DNA from: CAYXPR01 sp964467255
GTDB lineage: Bacteria; Pseudomonadota; Alphaproteobacteria; Rickettsiales; RGZB01
Direction of reading: 5' to 3'
Length of the DNA: 64,000 bases
Assembly (NCBI GenBank): GCA_964467255.1
Contig: CAYXPR010000002.1
Coordinates: 107,874-171,873 of the forward strand
The first letter of the stretch is position 1; every line of letters starts with the position of its first letter. The notes beneath the pieces are model-generated. The model did no database searches and was not told where the DNA came from. It saw only the letters and a list, made by a program, of their open reading frames with translations. Positions 34,889 to 44,117 of this stretch are shown piece by piece. The position numbers and the translations under genes were made by a program.

Positions 34889-35535
34889 TGATGGAAGCAG
34901 CTTTCGGTTTTTTAGGTGTAATTGTTGGTTCATTTATCCCGTGGATCAAAGAGTCAATCACTCAAAAACAATCCCGCACCGAAGAAGGAACATATTTAGC
35001 AGTTCGCGTGATTTGCATTCTCGAAGAATATGCCGATGCATGCATACATGTTGTCCAAGATGATGGAACCATTTTGGGACAAGCCGTGGAACAGGATAAT
35101 AATGGTGTTGGTTTATATATACCTCAAGTTCCTATACCTCCTGGCCCTACTTTCCCTGACGACGTGAACTGGAAATCTATTGATACCAAGCTGATGTACC
35201 GCATTTTATCTTTTCCTAACATGGCACGATCAATTAACGATTCTATTAATTTTGTGGCTAATGATATTGCTTCTCCACCTGATTATTATGAACTATTCGA
35301 AGCACGTTGGGAGGGATATATTAATCTTGGGCTTGAAGCGATAGAGATAGCTAAATTGTTAAGAGTAAAATATAAACTTCCTAAAGAAACCCGGAACACT
35401 GATTGGGATCCTAAGCAATATCTTGATCAGAGGAAGCGAGATATTGAAGATAGAAAAGAAAAACGGGCAGATGATTTTGAAAAAACTTTCGCCCCTCTCG
35501 TCAATATAACGAACAGCAAAGGTAAGAAAAAATGA
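34888..35535 (+). CDS. Membrane-anchored unknown protein in the methyltransferase operon
   Basis: A 215-residue protein with one N-terminal hydrophobic segment (residues 4-20, AAFGFLGVIVGSFIPWI) and a soluble remainder with a Pro-rich loop (PQVPIPPGPTFPDD) and a basic/acidic C-terminal helix (DQRKRDIEDRKEKRADDF). No family is recognised. It overlaps the methyltransferase stop by one base and the helicase start by four, so its product is made in step with both. A single-pass anchor is unexpected in a restriction-type operon and might place the complex at the membrane where phage DNA enters; that is speculation. Confidence 0.75.
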   Translation: MMEAAFGFLGVIVGSFIPWIKESITQKQSRTEEGTYLAVRVICILEEYADACIHVVQDDGTILGQAVEQDNNGVGLYIPQVPIPPGPTFPDDVNWKSIDTKLMYRILSFPNMARSINDSINFVANDIASPPDYYELFEARWEGYINLGLEAIEIAKLLRVKYKLPKETRNTDWDPKQYLDQRKRDIEDRKEKRADDFEKTFAPLVNITNSKGKKK

Positions 35536-37586
35536 CCGATATAAAATCTATTCCTTCTGTATCTGTTAATTATGCCTGTAATGGTAATTCTACTAAGGCA
35601 AATGAAATGGGTATGCGCGTTATGCAGGAACGAGCATATGAAAAGCGTGGCGAGCAGTATTTGCTGATTAAATCACCGCCTGCATCAGGCAAAAGCCGTG
35701 CGTTAATGTTTATTGCATTGGATAAACTAAAAAACCAAGGTCTAAAGAAAGCAATTATTGTCGTGCCAGAAAAATCCATTGGTGCGAGCTTCCATAACGA
35801 GCCTCTCTCTAAATACGGTTTCTGGGCAGATTGGGATGTAGCTCCACAATGGAACCTCTGTAATGCCCCTGGAGATGACAATGGTGGGAAAGTCAACTCC
35901 GTTAAAGCTTTCATGGAGAGTGCTGAACGGGTACTGATCTGCACACATGCTACTTTCCGCTTTGCCGTAGATAGGTTTGGTGTAGAACTATTTGATAATT
36001 GCTTGATTGCCGTAGACGAATTCCATCATGTTAGTGCCAATCCAGATAACAAGCTTGGAACCCATTTAGGACAATTTATTGCACGAGATAAAACACATGT
36101 TGTTGCTATGACTGGCTCTTACTTTAGAGGTGACGCTGTAGCAGTGCTTGCCCCACAGGACGAGGCAAAATTTGAAACCGTGACCTACACTTATTATGAG
36201 CAGTTAAACGGCTATCAGTATCTGAAGAGGCTAGACATTGGTTATTACTTTTATACTGGTTCATATTCCGATGAAATTATAAGTGTACTAGATCCAAATG
36301 AAAAAACGATTATCCACATCCCAAACGTTAATTCCCGAGAAAGTACAAAGGATAAAATTAAAGAAGTAGACCATATCATTCATGAATTGGGAGATTGGCA
36401 AGGAACGGACCCAAAAACAGGTTTTCATCTAGTAAAAACTAAGAATGGAAAAGTATTGCGTATCGCTGATCTGGTGGATGATGACGCCACTAAGCGTGAT
36501 AAAGTTGTATCCGCGCTTAAAGATTCATCACAAAAAAATAATCGTGATTATGTAGATATAATAATAGCACTAGGAATGGCAAAAGAAGGCTTTGACTGGA
36601 TTTGGTGTGAACATGCATTAACTATTGGTTATCGATCTAGCCTAACAGAGATTATTCAAATTATTGGGCGCGCAACACGAGATGCAAAAGGAAAAACCCA
36701 CGCACGATTTACTAACCTGATTGCAGAGCCAGATGCTTCAGAAGAAAAAGTGACTGATGCTGTAAACGATACATTAAAAGCTATAGCTGCAAGTCTTTTA
36801 ATGGAACAGGTGCTGGCGCCGAAATTCAATTTTACCCCAAAGAACCCTAATAGCGGACCTGTTGAAGGATTTGATTACGGAGAAAGTGGTTATGATCCTA
36901 AGAAGGAAAATGTTGGTTTTAACCCAGAAACTGGACAATTTCAGATTGAGATTAAAGGGCTAACAGAACCAAAAAGTAAAGAGGCCAACCGTATATGCCA
37001 AGAAGACTTGAATGAAGTTATAGCCGCATTTGTCCAAGACAAAACCTCTTTAGAGCGTGGTATATTCGATTCAGAGTTAGTGCCAGAGGAACTGACACAA
37101 ATTCGTATGGGAAAAATCATCCGTGATAAGTACCCGGAACTAGATGAGGTAGATCAAGAGGCTGTGCGTCAACATGCAATAGCCGCTCTAAATCTTACGC
37201 AAAAGGCAAAAGAAATTCTTAACTCTAACCCCGAATTGCAAAAAAGCGGAAATACAGCACTTATAGATGGAGTGCGCAGATATGCTATGGATGTCCGCGA
37301 ACTGGATATAGACCTTATTGATCAAATTAACCCCTTTGGGGAAGCTTATGCTATTCTTGCAAAAGCAATGAATGAAGAAAACTTAAAGCAAGTTCAGGCA
37401 GTAATTACTGGAAGAAGAGTAAACCTTACAATTGAAGAGGCTCGAGAGCTTGCAAAACGTGCTTTACAATTTAAAAAAGAACGGGGTAGGTTACCATCTC
37501 TTACTGCGCAAGACCCTTGGGAGAAAAAGATGGCAGAAGGTGTAGCGTTCCTTGCTAGGATGAAAGCTGAGGCAGCGAATGGTTAA
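35532..37586 (+). CDS. SF2 DEAD/DEAH-type helicase
   Basis: A 684-residue helicase or translocase. Walker A PPASGKSR lies near residue 50, motif II is DEFHH near 160, motif III is AMTGSYF near 195 and motif VI is QIIGRATRDAKG near 375. Two RecA-like domains fill residues 1-450; the remainder is helical with no known domain. It resembles the restriction-subunit helicases of type I/III-like systems but carries no visible nuclease motif. Translationally coupled to both neighbours (ATGA overlap upstream, eight-base overlap downstream). Confidence 0.88.
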   Translation: MTDIKSIPSVSVNYACNGNSTKANEMGMRVMQERAYEKRGEQYLLIKSPPASGKSRALMFIALDKLKNQGLKKAIIVVPEKSIGASFHNEPLSKYGFWADWDVAPQWNLCNAPGDDNGGKVNSVKAFMESAERVLICTHATFRFAVDRFGVELFDNCLIAVDEFHHVSANPDNKLGTHLGQFIARDKTHVVAMTGSYFRGDAVAVLAPQDEAKFETVTYTYYEQLNGYQYLKRLDIGYYFYTGSYSDEIISVLDPNEKTIIHIPNVNSRESTKDKIKEVDHIIHELGDWQGTDPKTGFHLVKTKNGKVLRIADLVDDDATKRDKVVSALKDSSQKNNRDYVDIIIALGMAKEGFDWIWCEHALTIGYRSSLTEIIQIIGRATRDAKGKTHARFTNLIAEPDASEEKVTDAVNDTLKAIAASLLMEQVLAPKFNFTPKNPNSGPVEGFDYGESGYDPKKENVGFNPETGQFQIEIKGLTEPKSKEANRICQEDLNEVIAAFVQDKTSLERGIFDSELVPEELTQIRMGKIIRDKYPELDEVDQEAVRQHAIAALNLTQKAKEILNSNPELQKSGNTALIDGVRRYAMDVRELDIDLIDQINPFGEAYAILAKAMNEENLKQVQAVITGRRVNLTIEEARELAKRALQFKKERGRLPSLTAQDPWEKKMAEGVAFLARMKAEAANG

Positions 37587-38775
37587 ATCAAAATTTACAC
37601 ATGAAGATGATGAATTATTATCTGAGCTTGGTGTTGAAATAGACTCCAAAAAAGCTTCTACACATACTGCACGTGAGGAAAGAATTATAACCGGCTTTGA
37701 TGAAATAGAACGTTTCTTTGAAAAAAATAACAGACTCCCAGAACATGGTGAAGATAAGGATATTTTTGAGCGCCTATATGCAGTAAGACTTGACAGGATT
37801 CGTGCTTCATCTGAGTGCCGAACAATATTAACAACCACTGATAGACATAGCCTTCTTAAAGACCAGCCTATTATTATAGAGAAAGAAACAGATATTATAG
37901 ACGATAATAAATTACTCGCTGAGCTAGGAGTAGAAATACCTCCTGAGCGCGACATAACAAAATTAACTCATGTAAGAACACGGTCCGAAGTACGAGCAGC
38001 TGAAGAAATTGCCAGCCGTACACCATGCACTGATTTTGCTAAATTTAAGCCGCTGTTTATTTCTATACAAGAAGACTTAAAAGCTGGGATAAGGCAAAGC
38101 CGTCGTTTCAAACAAGATGCTCAAATAAAACAAGGTGAATTCTTTATCTTAGGTGGTCAGATTGCCTATGTCGCTGAAATAGGAGAAGAAATCAAAGCAC
38201 CTAATGGAGCAACCGATGCGCGTCTTCGAGTTATTTACGATAATGGCACAGAAAGTGACTTGCTCATGCGTTCATTACAAAGAGCACTATATAAGGATGA
38301 AGCTGGACGACGCATTACCGATCCAACAGCAGGACCACTTTTTTCTGATGTGCATACAGAAGGGGATATTGAAAGTGGTACTATTTATGTCCTTCGTAGC
38401 AAATCTGACAATCCTATTATTAATGAAAATCGAAGCGTAATTCATAAAATCGGGGTTACTGGTGGAAAGATCAAAAAACGCTTTACTAATGCTAAGTTAG
38501 ACCCAACCTTTCTGATGGCTGATGTTGAGGTGATTGCCACATACGAACTTTCAAATATTAATCGTATAAAGCTGGAGAAGCTTATTCATAAATTCTTTGA
38601 GCCAGCAAAGTTGAATATTGAAATTAAGGATCGTTTTGGAAACCCAACTGTGCCACGCGAATGGTTTTTAGTACCTTTATTTATAATTGATCAAGTCGTA
38701 GAAAAAATTAAGAACGGATCTATTATAAATTTTTATTATGATCCTAAATCAGGAAAAATATTAGAAAGAAAATAA
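37579..38775 (+). CDS. GIY-YIG (T5orf172/MUG113-type) nuclease
   Basis: A 398-residue protein. The first 150 residues are helical and charged, including two copies of an ELGVEI motif (near residues 14 and 114) that suggest an internal repeat. The C-terminal domain (about 265-395) is a T5orf172-type GIY-YIG nuclease: GTIYVLRS, then HKIGVTGGKIKKRF, and a C-terminal EKLIHKFF segment. It starts inside the helicase gene and is the last gene of the operon, the place expected for the restriction nuclease. Confidence 0.82.
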   Translation: MVKSKFTHEDDELLSELGVEIDSKKASTHTAREERIITGFDEIERFFEKNNRLPEHGEDKDIFERLYAVRLDRIRASSECRTILTTTDRHSLLKDQPIIIEKETDIIDDNKLLAELGVEIPPERDITKLTHVRTRSEVRAAEEIASRTPCTDFAKFKPLFISIQEDLKAGIRQSRRFKQDAQIKQGEFFILGGQIAYVAEIGEEIKAPNGATDARLRVIYDNGTESDLLMRSLQRALYKDEAGRRITDPTAGPLFSDVHTEGDIESGTIYVLRSKSDNPIINENRSVIHKIGVTGGKIKKRFTNAKLDPTFLMADVEVIATYELSNINRIKLEKLIHKFFEPAKLNIEIKDRFGNPTVPREWFLVPLFIIDQVVEKIKNGSIINFYYDPKSGKILERK

Positions 38776-38861
38776 TTCTAATTTACTCCAAAAAAGTCTT
38801 CTACATCCGGAATTCTGGTAAAGGCGCTTTTGATTCATGAGAAGTTCTTCCCTTGCTGGCA

Positions 38862-38899
38862 TGTAATGTGTTGCATTACACAATACGGCGTTGTATGGT
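38862..38899 (+). promoter_or_regulatory. HigA-type operator overlapping a promoter
   Basis: A perfect inverted repeat, TGTAATG and CATTACA with a five-base spacer (38,862-38,880), overlaps a candidate -35 box TTGCAT (38,871-38,876). The matching -10 is TATGGT (38,894-38,899), 17 bases on. TGTAAT/ATTACA dyads are typical of operators bound by HigA-like antitoxins, and the next gene starts with a HigA domain, so autorepression is likely. Confidence 0.65.
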
Positions 38900-38921
38900 C
38901 AGGTCATATTAGGAGCTACCA

Positions 38922-41900
38922 ATGACCCGTAAATCGAGACAACAAAAATTAAGCAACACCAACCCTGCGGGTGCTACACACCCAGGGCATTATGTTCGTG
39001 AAAAGGTTCTGGTCCCAGCAAAAATGTCGGTAACCAAGGCGGCTGAGAATATCGGTGTTAGCCGTCCCAATGTGTCGAACTTTTTAAACGGAAAAAGTAG
39101 CCTCACCGCTGAAATGGCATCTCGCATTGAGCGTGCTTTTAACATTCCTGCTCAAACGTTACTGGATATGCAGGCAGCTTATGACGCTTCGCAGGCCAAG
39201 GAGAAAGGTACCCCTTCTAACGCAAGGATGTATGTTCCACCCTTCCTCGCAATTAAAGCAAATGCCATAGAACAGTGGGTGGATGGTAATATTGAGGCTC
39301 GGATTCGCTTGTCTGTATTCTTGCGGAAGTTGGTTAATTCAACCGGACATGGCCTCACCAAGGTTGATTTTCCTGGAAACGATTCCGCTGAACTTCCTGG
39401 ATGGGATGGTTATACAGAAGCGACCGAAGGCACGCCATGGGTTCCTGTTGGGATAACCGGATGGGAATTCGGCACGAATAATCAAATAAAGACCAAGGCA
39501 GATGGTGATTTTGCAAAAAGTGTAAAAGCATATGATAAAGATGCTCGGCAAAGCGAGCGCCTCAATACAACATTTATTTTCGTAACCCCTAGACGCTGGC
39601 CAGGAAAAAAGGTTTGGGAAAAAGAAAAGAACGATCTAAAGCTCTGGAAAGAAGTTCGTGCCTATGACTCCGATACACTTGAACAATGGTTAGAACAATC
39701 TCTCCCGGGCCAAGCATGGTTTGCCAATGAGACAAACATTCCTGCCAATCATGTACGCTCACTCGACAAATCTTGGGATGACTGGGCAGAAATCACGTCA
39801 CCGCCCTTGGTAGGCACGTTGTTTAACGCCGCGTTGGAAACCGCCAAAAGCAAGGCGACGGCTTGGTTATCCAAACCTGCAACCCAGCCCTTTATTATCA
39901 CCGCGGACTCTGCTGAAGAGGCAGTTGCGTTTGTTTCATATCTTTTTAGTAGTGAAAGCGATGAGAAGTTAGCGGCAGAACGTGACCGCGTTATCGTATT
40001 TGATAAGAAAGGAATATTACCGCGCCTCATGCAAGGGGCGCAGACATTTATTCCTGTTGTTTACACGCGGGATGTCGAACGTGAGCTTGCGCCATACTCA
40101 AGCAAAATCCACTCGATTGTAATTTGCCCACGTAATTCATCCAATGCTGATCCTGACATCGTTATCGAGCCAACCCCTTATGAAACCTTCAAGCAAGGGC
40201 TTGAAGAAATGGGAAAAAACAGAGACGAAATTTCTCAATTAGATAATGCAACGGGGCGGTCCCTTACGGTTCTACGTCGACGGCTATCTAATACGCCCTC
40301 TGTGAAAACCCCGGAATGGGCCGCAGATAAGAAGATCGCAGAGAGCCTGGTTCCCTTCTTATTTATCGGTGCATGGAATAGTGCCAACGAAACCGATAGA
40401 GAGGCAATGTCATTATTAGCTAACAAGCCATACGAAGAGCTGGAAAGAATTTGTCAGCAACTCACACAGCTTAACGATGCACCAGTGTGGTCAGTGGGCG
40501 CGTTTCGTGGTGTTGTTTCTAAAATGGATTTGTTGTTCGCGATTGAGGCCTCAATCACTAAGGATGATTTAGATCGCTACTATTCCTTTGCACAGATGGT
40601 TCTGGGAGAAGATGACCCTACACTGGATTTGTCGGAAGATCAGCGATGGGCCGCCGCCATTCACGGCAAAGTCCGCAAGTTCTCAACAGCTTTTAGAAAA
40701 GGGATTTCAGAAACACTTGTTTTACTGGCCGTGCATGGCAACAAACTATTTAAGCATCGCAAGGATATCGATACGGAGGTAGAGGCTTCCAAAATGGTCC
40801 GACATTTGCTACCAGCGCCGCTAAAAACGCGTGATCTGGAAATGAACAATAGTGATTTGCCAGTATATGCCGAAGCTGCGCCCGAGACATTTCTGTCTAT
40901 TATTGAAAAAGACCTTCAGTCTAACGAGCCAGCGGCTCTAAATCTATTGCGTCCCGTAGATAGCGGGATCTTTGGCAGCAGTCCAAGCCGTACCGGACTT
41001 TTGTGGGCACTAGAAAGCCTGGCATGGAATCCAGAAACACTGACGCGCGTGGCACTGATACTCGCACGGCTCTCAGAGATTGAAATTAATGACAATTGGG
41101 TCAACAAGCCCATCAATTCACTTAAGTCAATTTTCAGATCTTGGATGCCTCAGACAGCAGCCAATCATGACCAGAGAATTAGTGTAATAAAAATTCTCTT
41201 TAATAGATACCCGCATGTTGCTTGGAGGCTGTGCGTCTCTCAATTTGGCAGAGGTGGAGAAGTAGGCGACTATAACCATAAGCCACAATGGAGAACTGAT
41301 GCTTATGGTTTTGGTGAGCCTTTTTCTACTGTGGGACCAGCGCACCAATTTATACGAGAAATGGTTGAGATGGCGCTAAGTCGTGAATCCTATGATCTCG
41401 GAATGATTAGTGATCTCGTATCTCGCCTTGATGCATTGAGTGACACTCACCAAATGCAGGTATGGGAGTTGATTACGACATGGGCAAAAAGTGCCTCAGA
41501 TGCAGACAAAGCGCTGCTACGCGAGAAATTACGGACCACATGCCTTTCACGCCGGGCAGCAAAAAGAGCTAAAAAAAACAATAGTACAACAGCTCTTTCT
41601 CAGAAGGCTCGAGATGTTTATCTGGCCCTCGAACCTTCTGATTTACTTAACAAGCACGCGTGGCTATTTCAAAATGGTTGGGTAGATGAATCATACGATG
41701 AAATACACGATGACGATGAGCTTGATTATCAGAAACGGGATGAACGCATTACGCAACAACGCGCCGAAGCATTGCGTGAAGTATACAAAAAACTAGGCAT
41801 TAAAGGTATCATTGCCCTCGCAAATCAGGGAAAAGCTGCCTTCCAAATCGGTGCAATTGTTGCCACCCATGTTTTAGACAAAGAACCGCTCGTAACACTT

Positions 41901-43091
41901 CTTCGCGAAGCGCTTTCGGCAATCTTAGTTCAGCAAGATGACGTATATTTTCTGAAGCAGTTGGTTGGCGGCGCCTTTCGTTTTACTGCCGAGGATAAGA
42001 GAGAGAGCCTTGTATCCGCAATTTCTGAAACACTAACCGATGAAGAAAAAGTACAACTTTTACTCTTGTGCCAATTTAACAGCAAAACATGGCAATTGGT
42101 ATCAAGACTATCAGCGCCAGCACAAGAAAAGTACTGGAATGACGTTGCACCCGATTGGATTATAAGTTCGAATTCAGATAGCGAAGCAATAGAAGCTGTA
42201 AACAAGCTACTTAAAGTGAATCGGCCACGAGCCGCTTTCGCATGTATTGCCTTCCATCCGGAGAAACTTCAGCCAAAGCTGTTGTTCGATCTTCTTTCCA
42301 CAATTGCTAAAGGCGGGAAAGATCAGCCTGGGCATTATCAGCTTGAAGAATATCATATTCAAAAGGCTTTCGAGCATATTAATGCAAGCAATGATCTTAC
42401 GCTTGAGCAGAAAGCTGGTCTTGAGTTTGCCTATCTCGATGTTTTAGCTAAGAAATGGGATGATAATGCTCCAGGCATTCCCAATTTGGAACGCTACGTT
42501 GAAATGCAGCCAGAGCTTTTTGTACAGGCAGTAGTTTGGGCATATAAACGCGGCGATGATGGAATTGATCCGCCGGAGTATCGTGTGGAGGCTGATCAGA
42601 TCGAAGCGCGCGCCAGAAATAGTTATAAGCTAATGGACGGCATAGAACGTATTCCGGGGCACAATCCACGTGGAGAGCTTGAAGCCCCAAGGCTAGCGAA
42701 ATGGATTAAAACAGTTCGTGATGCATGTAAGAAGCTAGGGCGCGCTGATATTGCGGAGATCAGAATCGGTAACATACTCGCATCCGCCCCCCTTGGCACA
42801 GACGGCGTATGGCCTTGCGAACCTGTACGTGAAGTATTAGAAGAATTACACTCAGAACATATAATGCGTGGAGTATGTACGGGTCGGTATAATTTGCGCG
42901 GCGTACATTGGAGAGGTGAAGGCGGAGATCAGGAGCGTGAACTTGCTAACCAATATCGCCAATGGGCTCAGGCCTTACATTTTACATTCCCTTATGTATC
43001 ATCTCAATTGCTGATGGAGATGGCCAAAACCTACGAGTCTGAAGCAGACCAGGAAGATACACACGCTGGGATTCAACGACGGCTACACTAA
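38922..43091 (+). CDS. HigA-type HTH fused to nuclease-like domain and long helical region
   Basis: A single 1389-residue protein. Residues 18-82 are a HigA-type XRE antitoxin domain (ATHPGHYVREKVLVPAKMS, then the recognition helix SRPNVSNFLNG). Residues 105-280 resemble a restriction-endonuclease-like domain: an Asp in PGWDGYTEA (D162), a Glu in GWEFGTN (E182) and lysines in QIKTKAD, then a beta strand TTFIFVTPRRWPG. The next part (about 300-430) recalls an ATPase-like fold but has no Walker A. The last 900 residues are helical, probably a repeat solenoid. No HigB toxin gene lies beside it. Base composition is visibly more GC-rich than its neighbours, so it has a separate origin. GGAG precedes the ATG. 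The fold assignments need modelling. Confidence 0.8.
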   Translation: MTRKSRQQKLSNTNPAGATHPGHYVREKVLVPAKMSVTKAAENIGVSRPNVSNFLNGKSSLTAEMASRIERAFNIPAQTLLDMQAAYDASQAKEKGTPSNARMYVPPFLAIKANAIEQWVDGNIEARIRLSVFLRKLVNSTGHGLTKVDFPGNDSAELPGWDGYTEATEGTPWVPVGITGWEFGTNNQIKTKADGDFAKSVKAYDKDARQSERLNTTFIFVTPRRWPGKKVWEKEKNDLKLWKEVRAYDSDTLEQWLEQSLPGQAWFANETNIPANHVRSLDKSWDDWAEITSPPLVGTLFNAALETAKSKATAWLSKPATQPFIITADSAEEAVAFVSYLFSSESDEKLAAERDRVIVFDKKGILPRLMQGAQTFIPVVYTRDVERELAPYSSKIHSIVICPRNSSNADPDIVIEPTPYETFKQGLEEMGKNRDEISQLDNATGRSLTVLRRRLSNTPSVKTPEWAADKKIAESLVPFLFIGAWNSANETDREAMSLLANKPYEELERICQQLTQLNDAPVWSVGAFRGVVSKMDLLFAIEASITKDDLDRYYSFAQMVLGEDDPTLDLSEDQRWAAAIHGKVRKFSTAFRKGISETLVLLAVHGNKLFKHRKDIDTEVEASKMVRHLLPAPLKTRDLEMNNSDLPVYAEAAPETFLSIIEKDLQSNEPAALNLLRPVDSGIFGSSPSRTGLLWALESLAWNPETLTRVALILARLSEIEINDNWVNKPINSLKSIFRSWMPQTAANHDQRISVIKILFNRYPHVAWRLCVSQFGRGGEVGDYNHKPQWRTDAYGFGEPFSTVGPAHQFIREMVEMALSRESYDLGMISDLVSRLDALSDTHQMQVWELITTWAKSASDADKALLREKLRTTCLSRRAAKRAKKNNSTTALSQKARDVYLALEPSDLLNKHAWLFQNGWVDESYDEIHDDDELDYQKRDERITQQRAEALREVYKKLGIKGIIALANQGKAAFQIGAIVATHVLDKEPLVTLLREALSAILVQQDDVYFLKQLVGGAFRFTAEDKRESLVSAISETLTDEEKVQLLLLCQFNSKTWQLVSRLSAPAQEKYWNDVAPDWIISSNSDSEAIEAVNKLLKVNRPRAAFACIAFHPEKLQPKLLFDLLSTIAKGGKDQPGHYQLEEYHIQKAFEHINASNDLTLEQKAGLEFAYLDVLAKKWDDNAPGIPNLERYVEMQPELFVQAVVWAYKRGDDGIDPPEYRVEADQIEARARNSYKLMDGIERIPGHNPRGELEAPRLAKWIKTVRDACKKLGRADIAEIRIGNILASAPLGTDGVWPCEPVREVLEELHSEHIMRGVCTGRYNLRGVHWRGEGGDQERELANQYRQWAQALHFTFPYVSSQLLMEMAKTYESEADQEDTHAGIQRRLH

Positions 43092-43151
43092 TAATCGCGT
43101 TACTCTGCACCAAAGCAAAAAATGGTTCGGTGAAAATAATGTCATCTCTCT

Positions 43152-44117
43152 TTAATCTTCTGTGATAGAATACAAAGCTATCTGCACCTTATATTCTTCA
43201 AAATCTCTTACTTTGATATTATTTGCCGTGAAGAATTTAATTAATGTTTCCTGCAATTCATTAAAGACAAATCGATAAAAGAATAATAACTCCCTAAGAT
43301 TATTAGCGCTTAATTCAATTTTATCTTCCGGCTTATATTTTACTTTACGAGCCTTATTAAGCCATACTATGCGAATTTGGCTATAATCTTCATCTCGAAA
43401 AGGTTTTCTTACTTTATGATAAGGAATTTTCTTACCATCTCTTCGCCTTTCCAACTCATATTGATTAACTGGCCAACTAACATATAGAAAGCCATTATCT
43501 TTACAAAATGTTCTTGGTACAATGCCATCAAAATGGGAGAGTATATTCCTTATTTTATATAGGCTCAGTAGTTCGTTTCTATGAGTAATATTAATATTAA
43601 AATCTTTTTTTAATGTAATTAGCCTCTTCGATAAATTTTGTTTTTCAAAATCCCGCGATTTTTCTCCTATATCTTTTATATTACTTTCAGTTAGGTCTTT
43701 CTCAGAATGCTTAACTACACTACAGAACTCATATATGTGCAACAAATAGTAGAGCAAATATTCATTTAACTCCCTAAGCGCAGAGTTATTTATCCAACTG
43801 GAAAGTCTACTATTTAGCTGTTGAACCTCTGATTCTTTTAACTCTTCAATATTATGATGCAATGCATAGATTCTCTCTGCATCTGAATATCTATTGTTAT
43901 AAGGCTTTAATTTAGAATTATCTTTTAGTGTTAGCGCCCATTCTAAATAATATTCTAACTCTATTATTCTTTGAGTCGACTGCTGATAAATGGCCTCGAT
44001 ATTCTGACTGAGTACTTCCTTAGAGGCACTAAATTGAACAGCTGCTCTAGACCTTTTATGATTAGGAACCCTCCCTATAGCGGCTTCTAATACATCAATA
44101 ATCGCGACCTTCTTCAT
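43152..44117 (-). CDS. HEPN-like protein with R-x4-H motif
   Basis: A 321-residue helical protein of no named family. Near residue 190 it has KIRNILSHFDG, the R-x4-H arrangement that forms the RNase site of HEPN domains, in the right setting of long flanking helices. HEPN proteins in defence islands usually cut RNA and stop growth. The start is the ATG at 44,117 (a GTG two codons earlier is possible); either way it begins inside the upstream HTH/coiled-coil gene, so the two are co-translated and probably form a pair. Confidence 0.7.
   Translation of the reverse strand: MKKVAIIDVLEAAIGRVPNHKRSRAAVQFSASKEVLSQNIEAIYQQSTQRIIELEYYLEWALTLKDNSKLKPYNNRYSDAERIYALHHNIEELKESEVQQLNSRLSSWINNSALRELNEYLLYYLLHIYEFCSVVKHSEKDLTESNIKDIGEKSRDFEKQNLSKRLITLKKDFNINITHRNELLSLYKIRNILSHFDGIVPRTFCKDNGFLYVSWPVNQYELERRRDGKKIPYHKVRKPFRDEDYSQIRIVWLNKARKVKYKPEDKIELSANNLRELLFFYRFVFNELQETLIKFFTANNIKVRDFEEYKVQIALYSITED

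Noticed and set aside
38776..38861. Remnant of a higB toxin gene upstream of the HigA-fused gene
   Set aside because: I found no higB-like reading frame in the 86 bases between the GIY-YIG gene and the operator.
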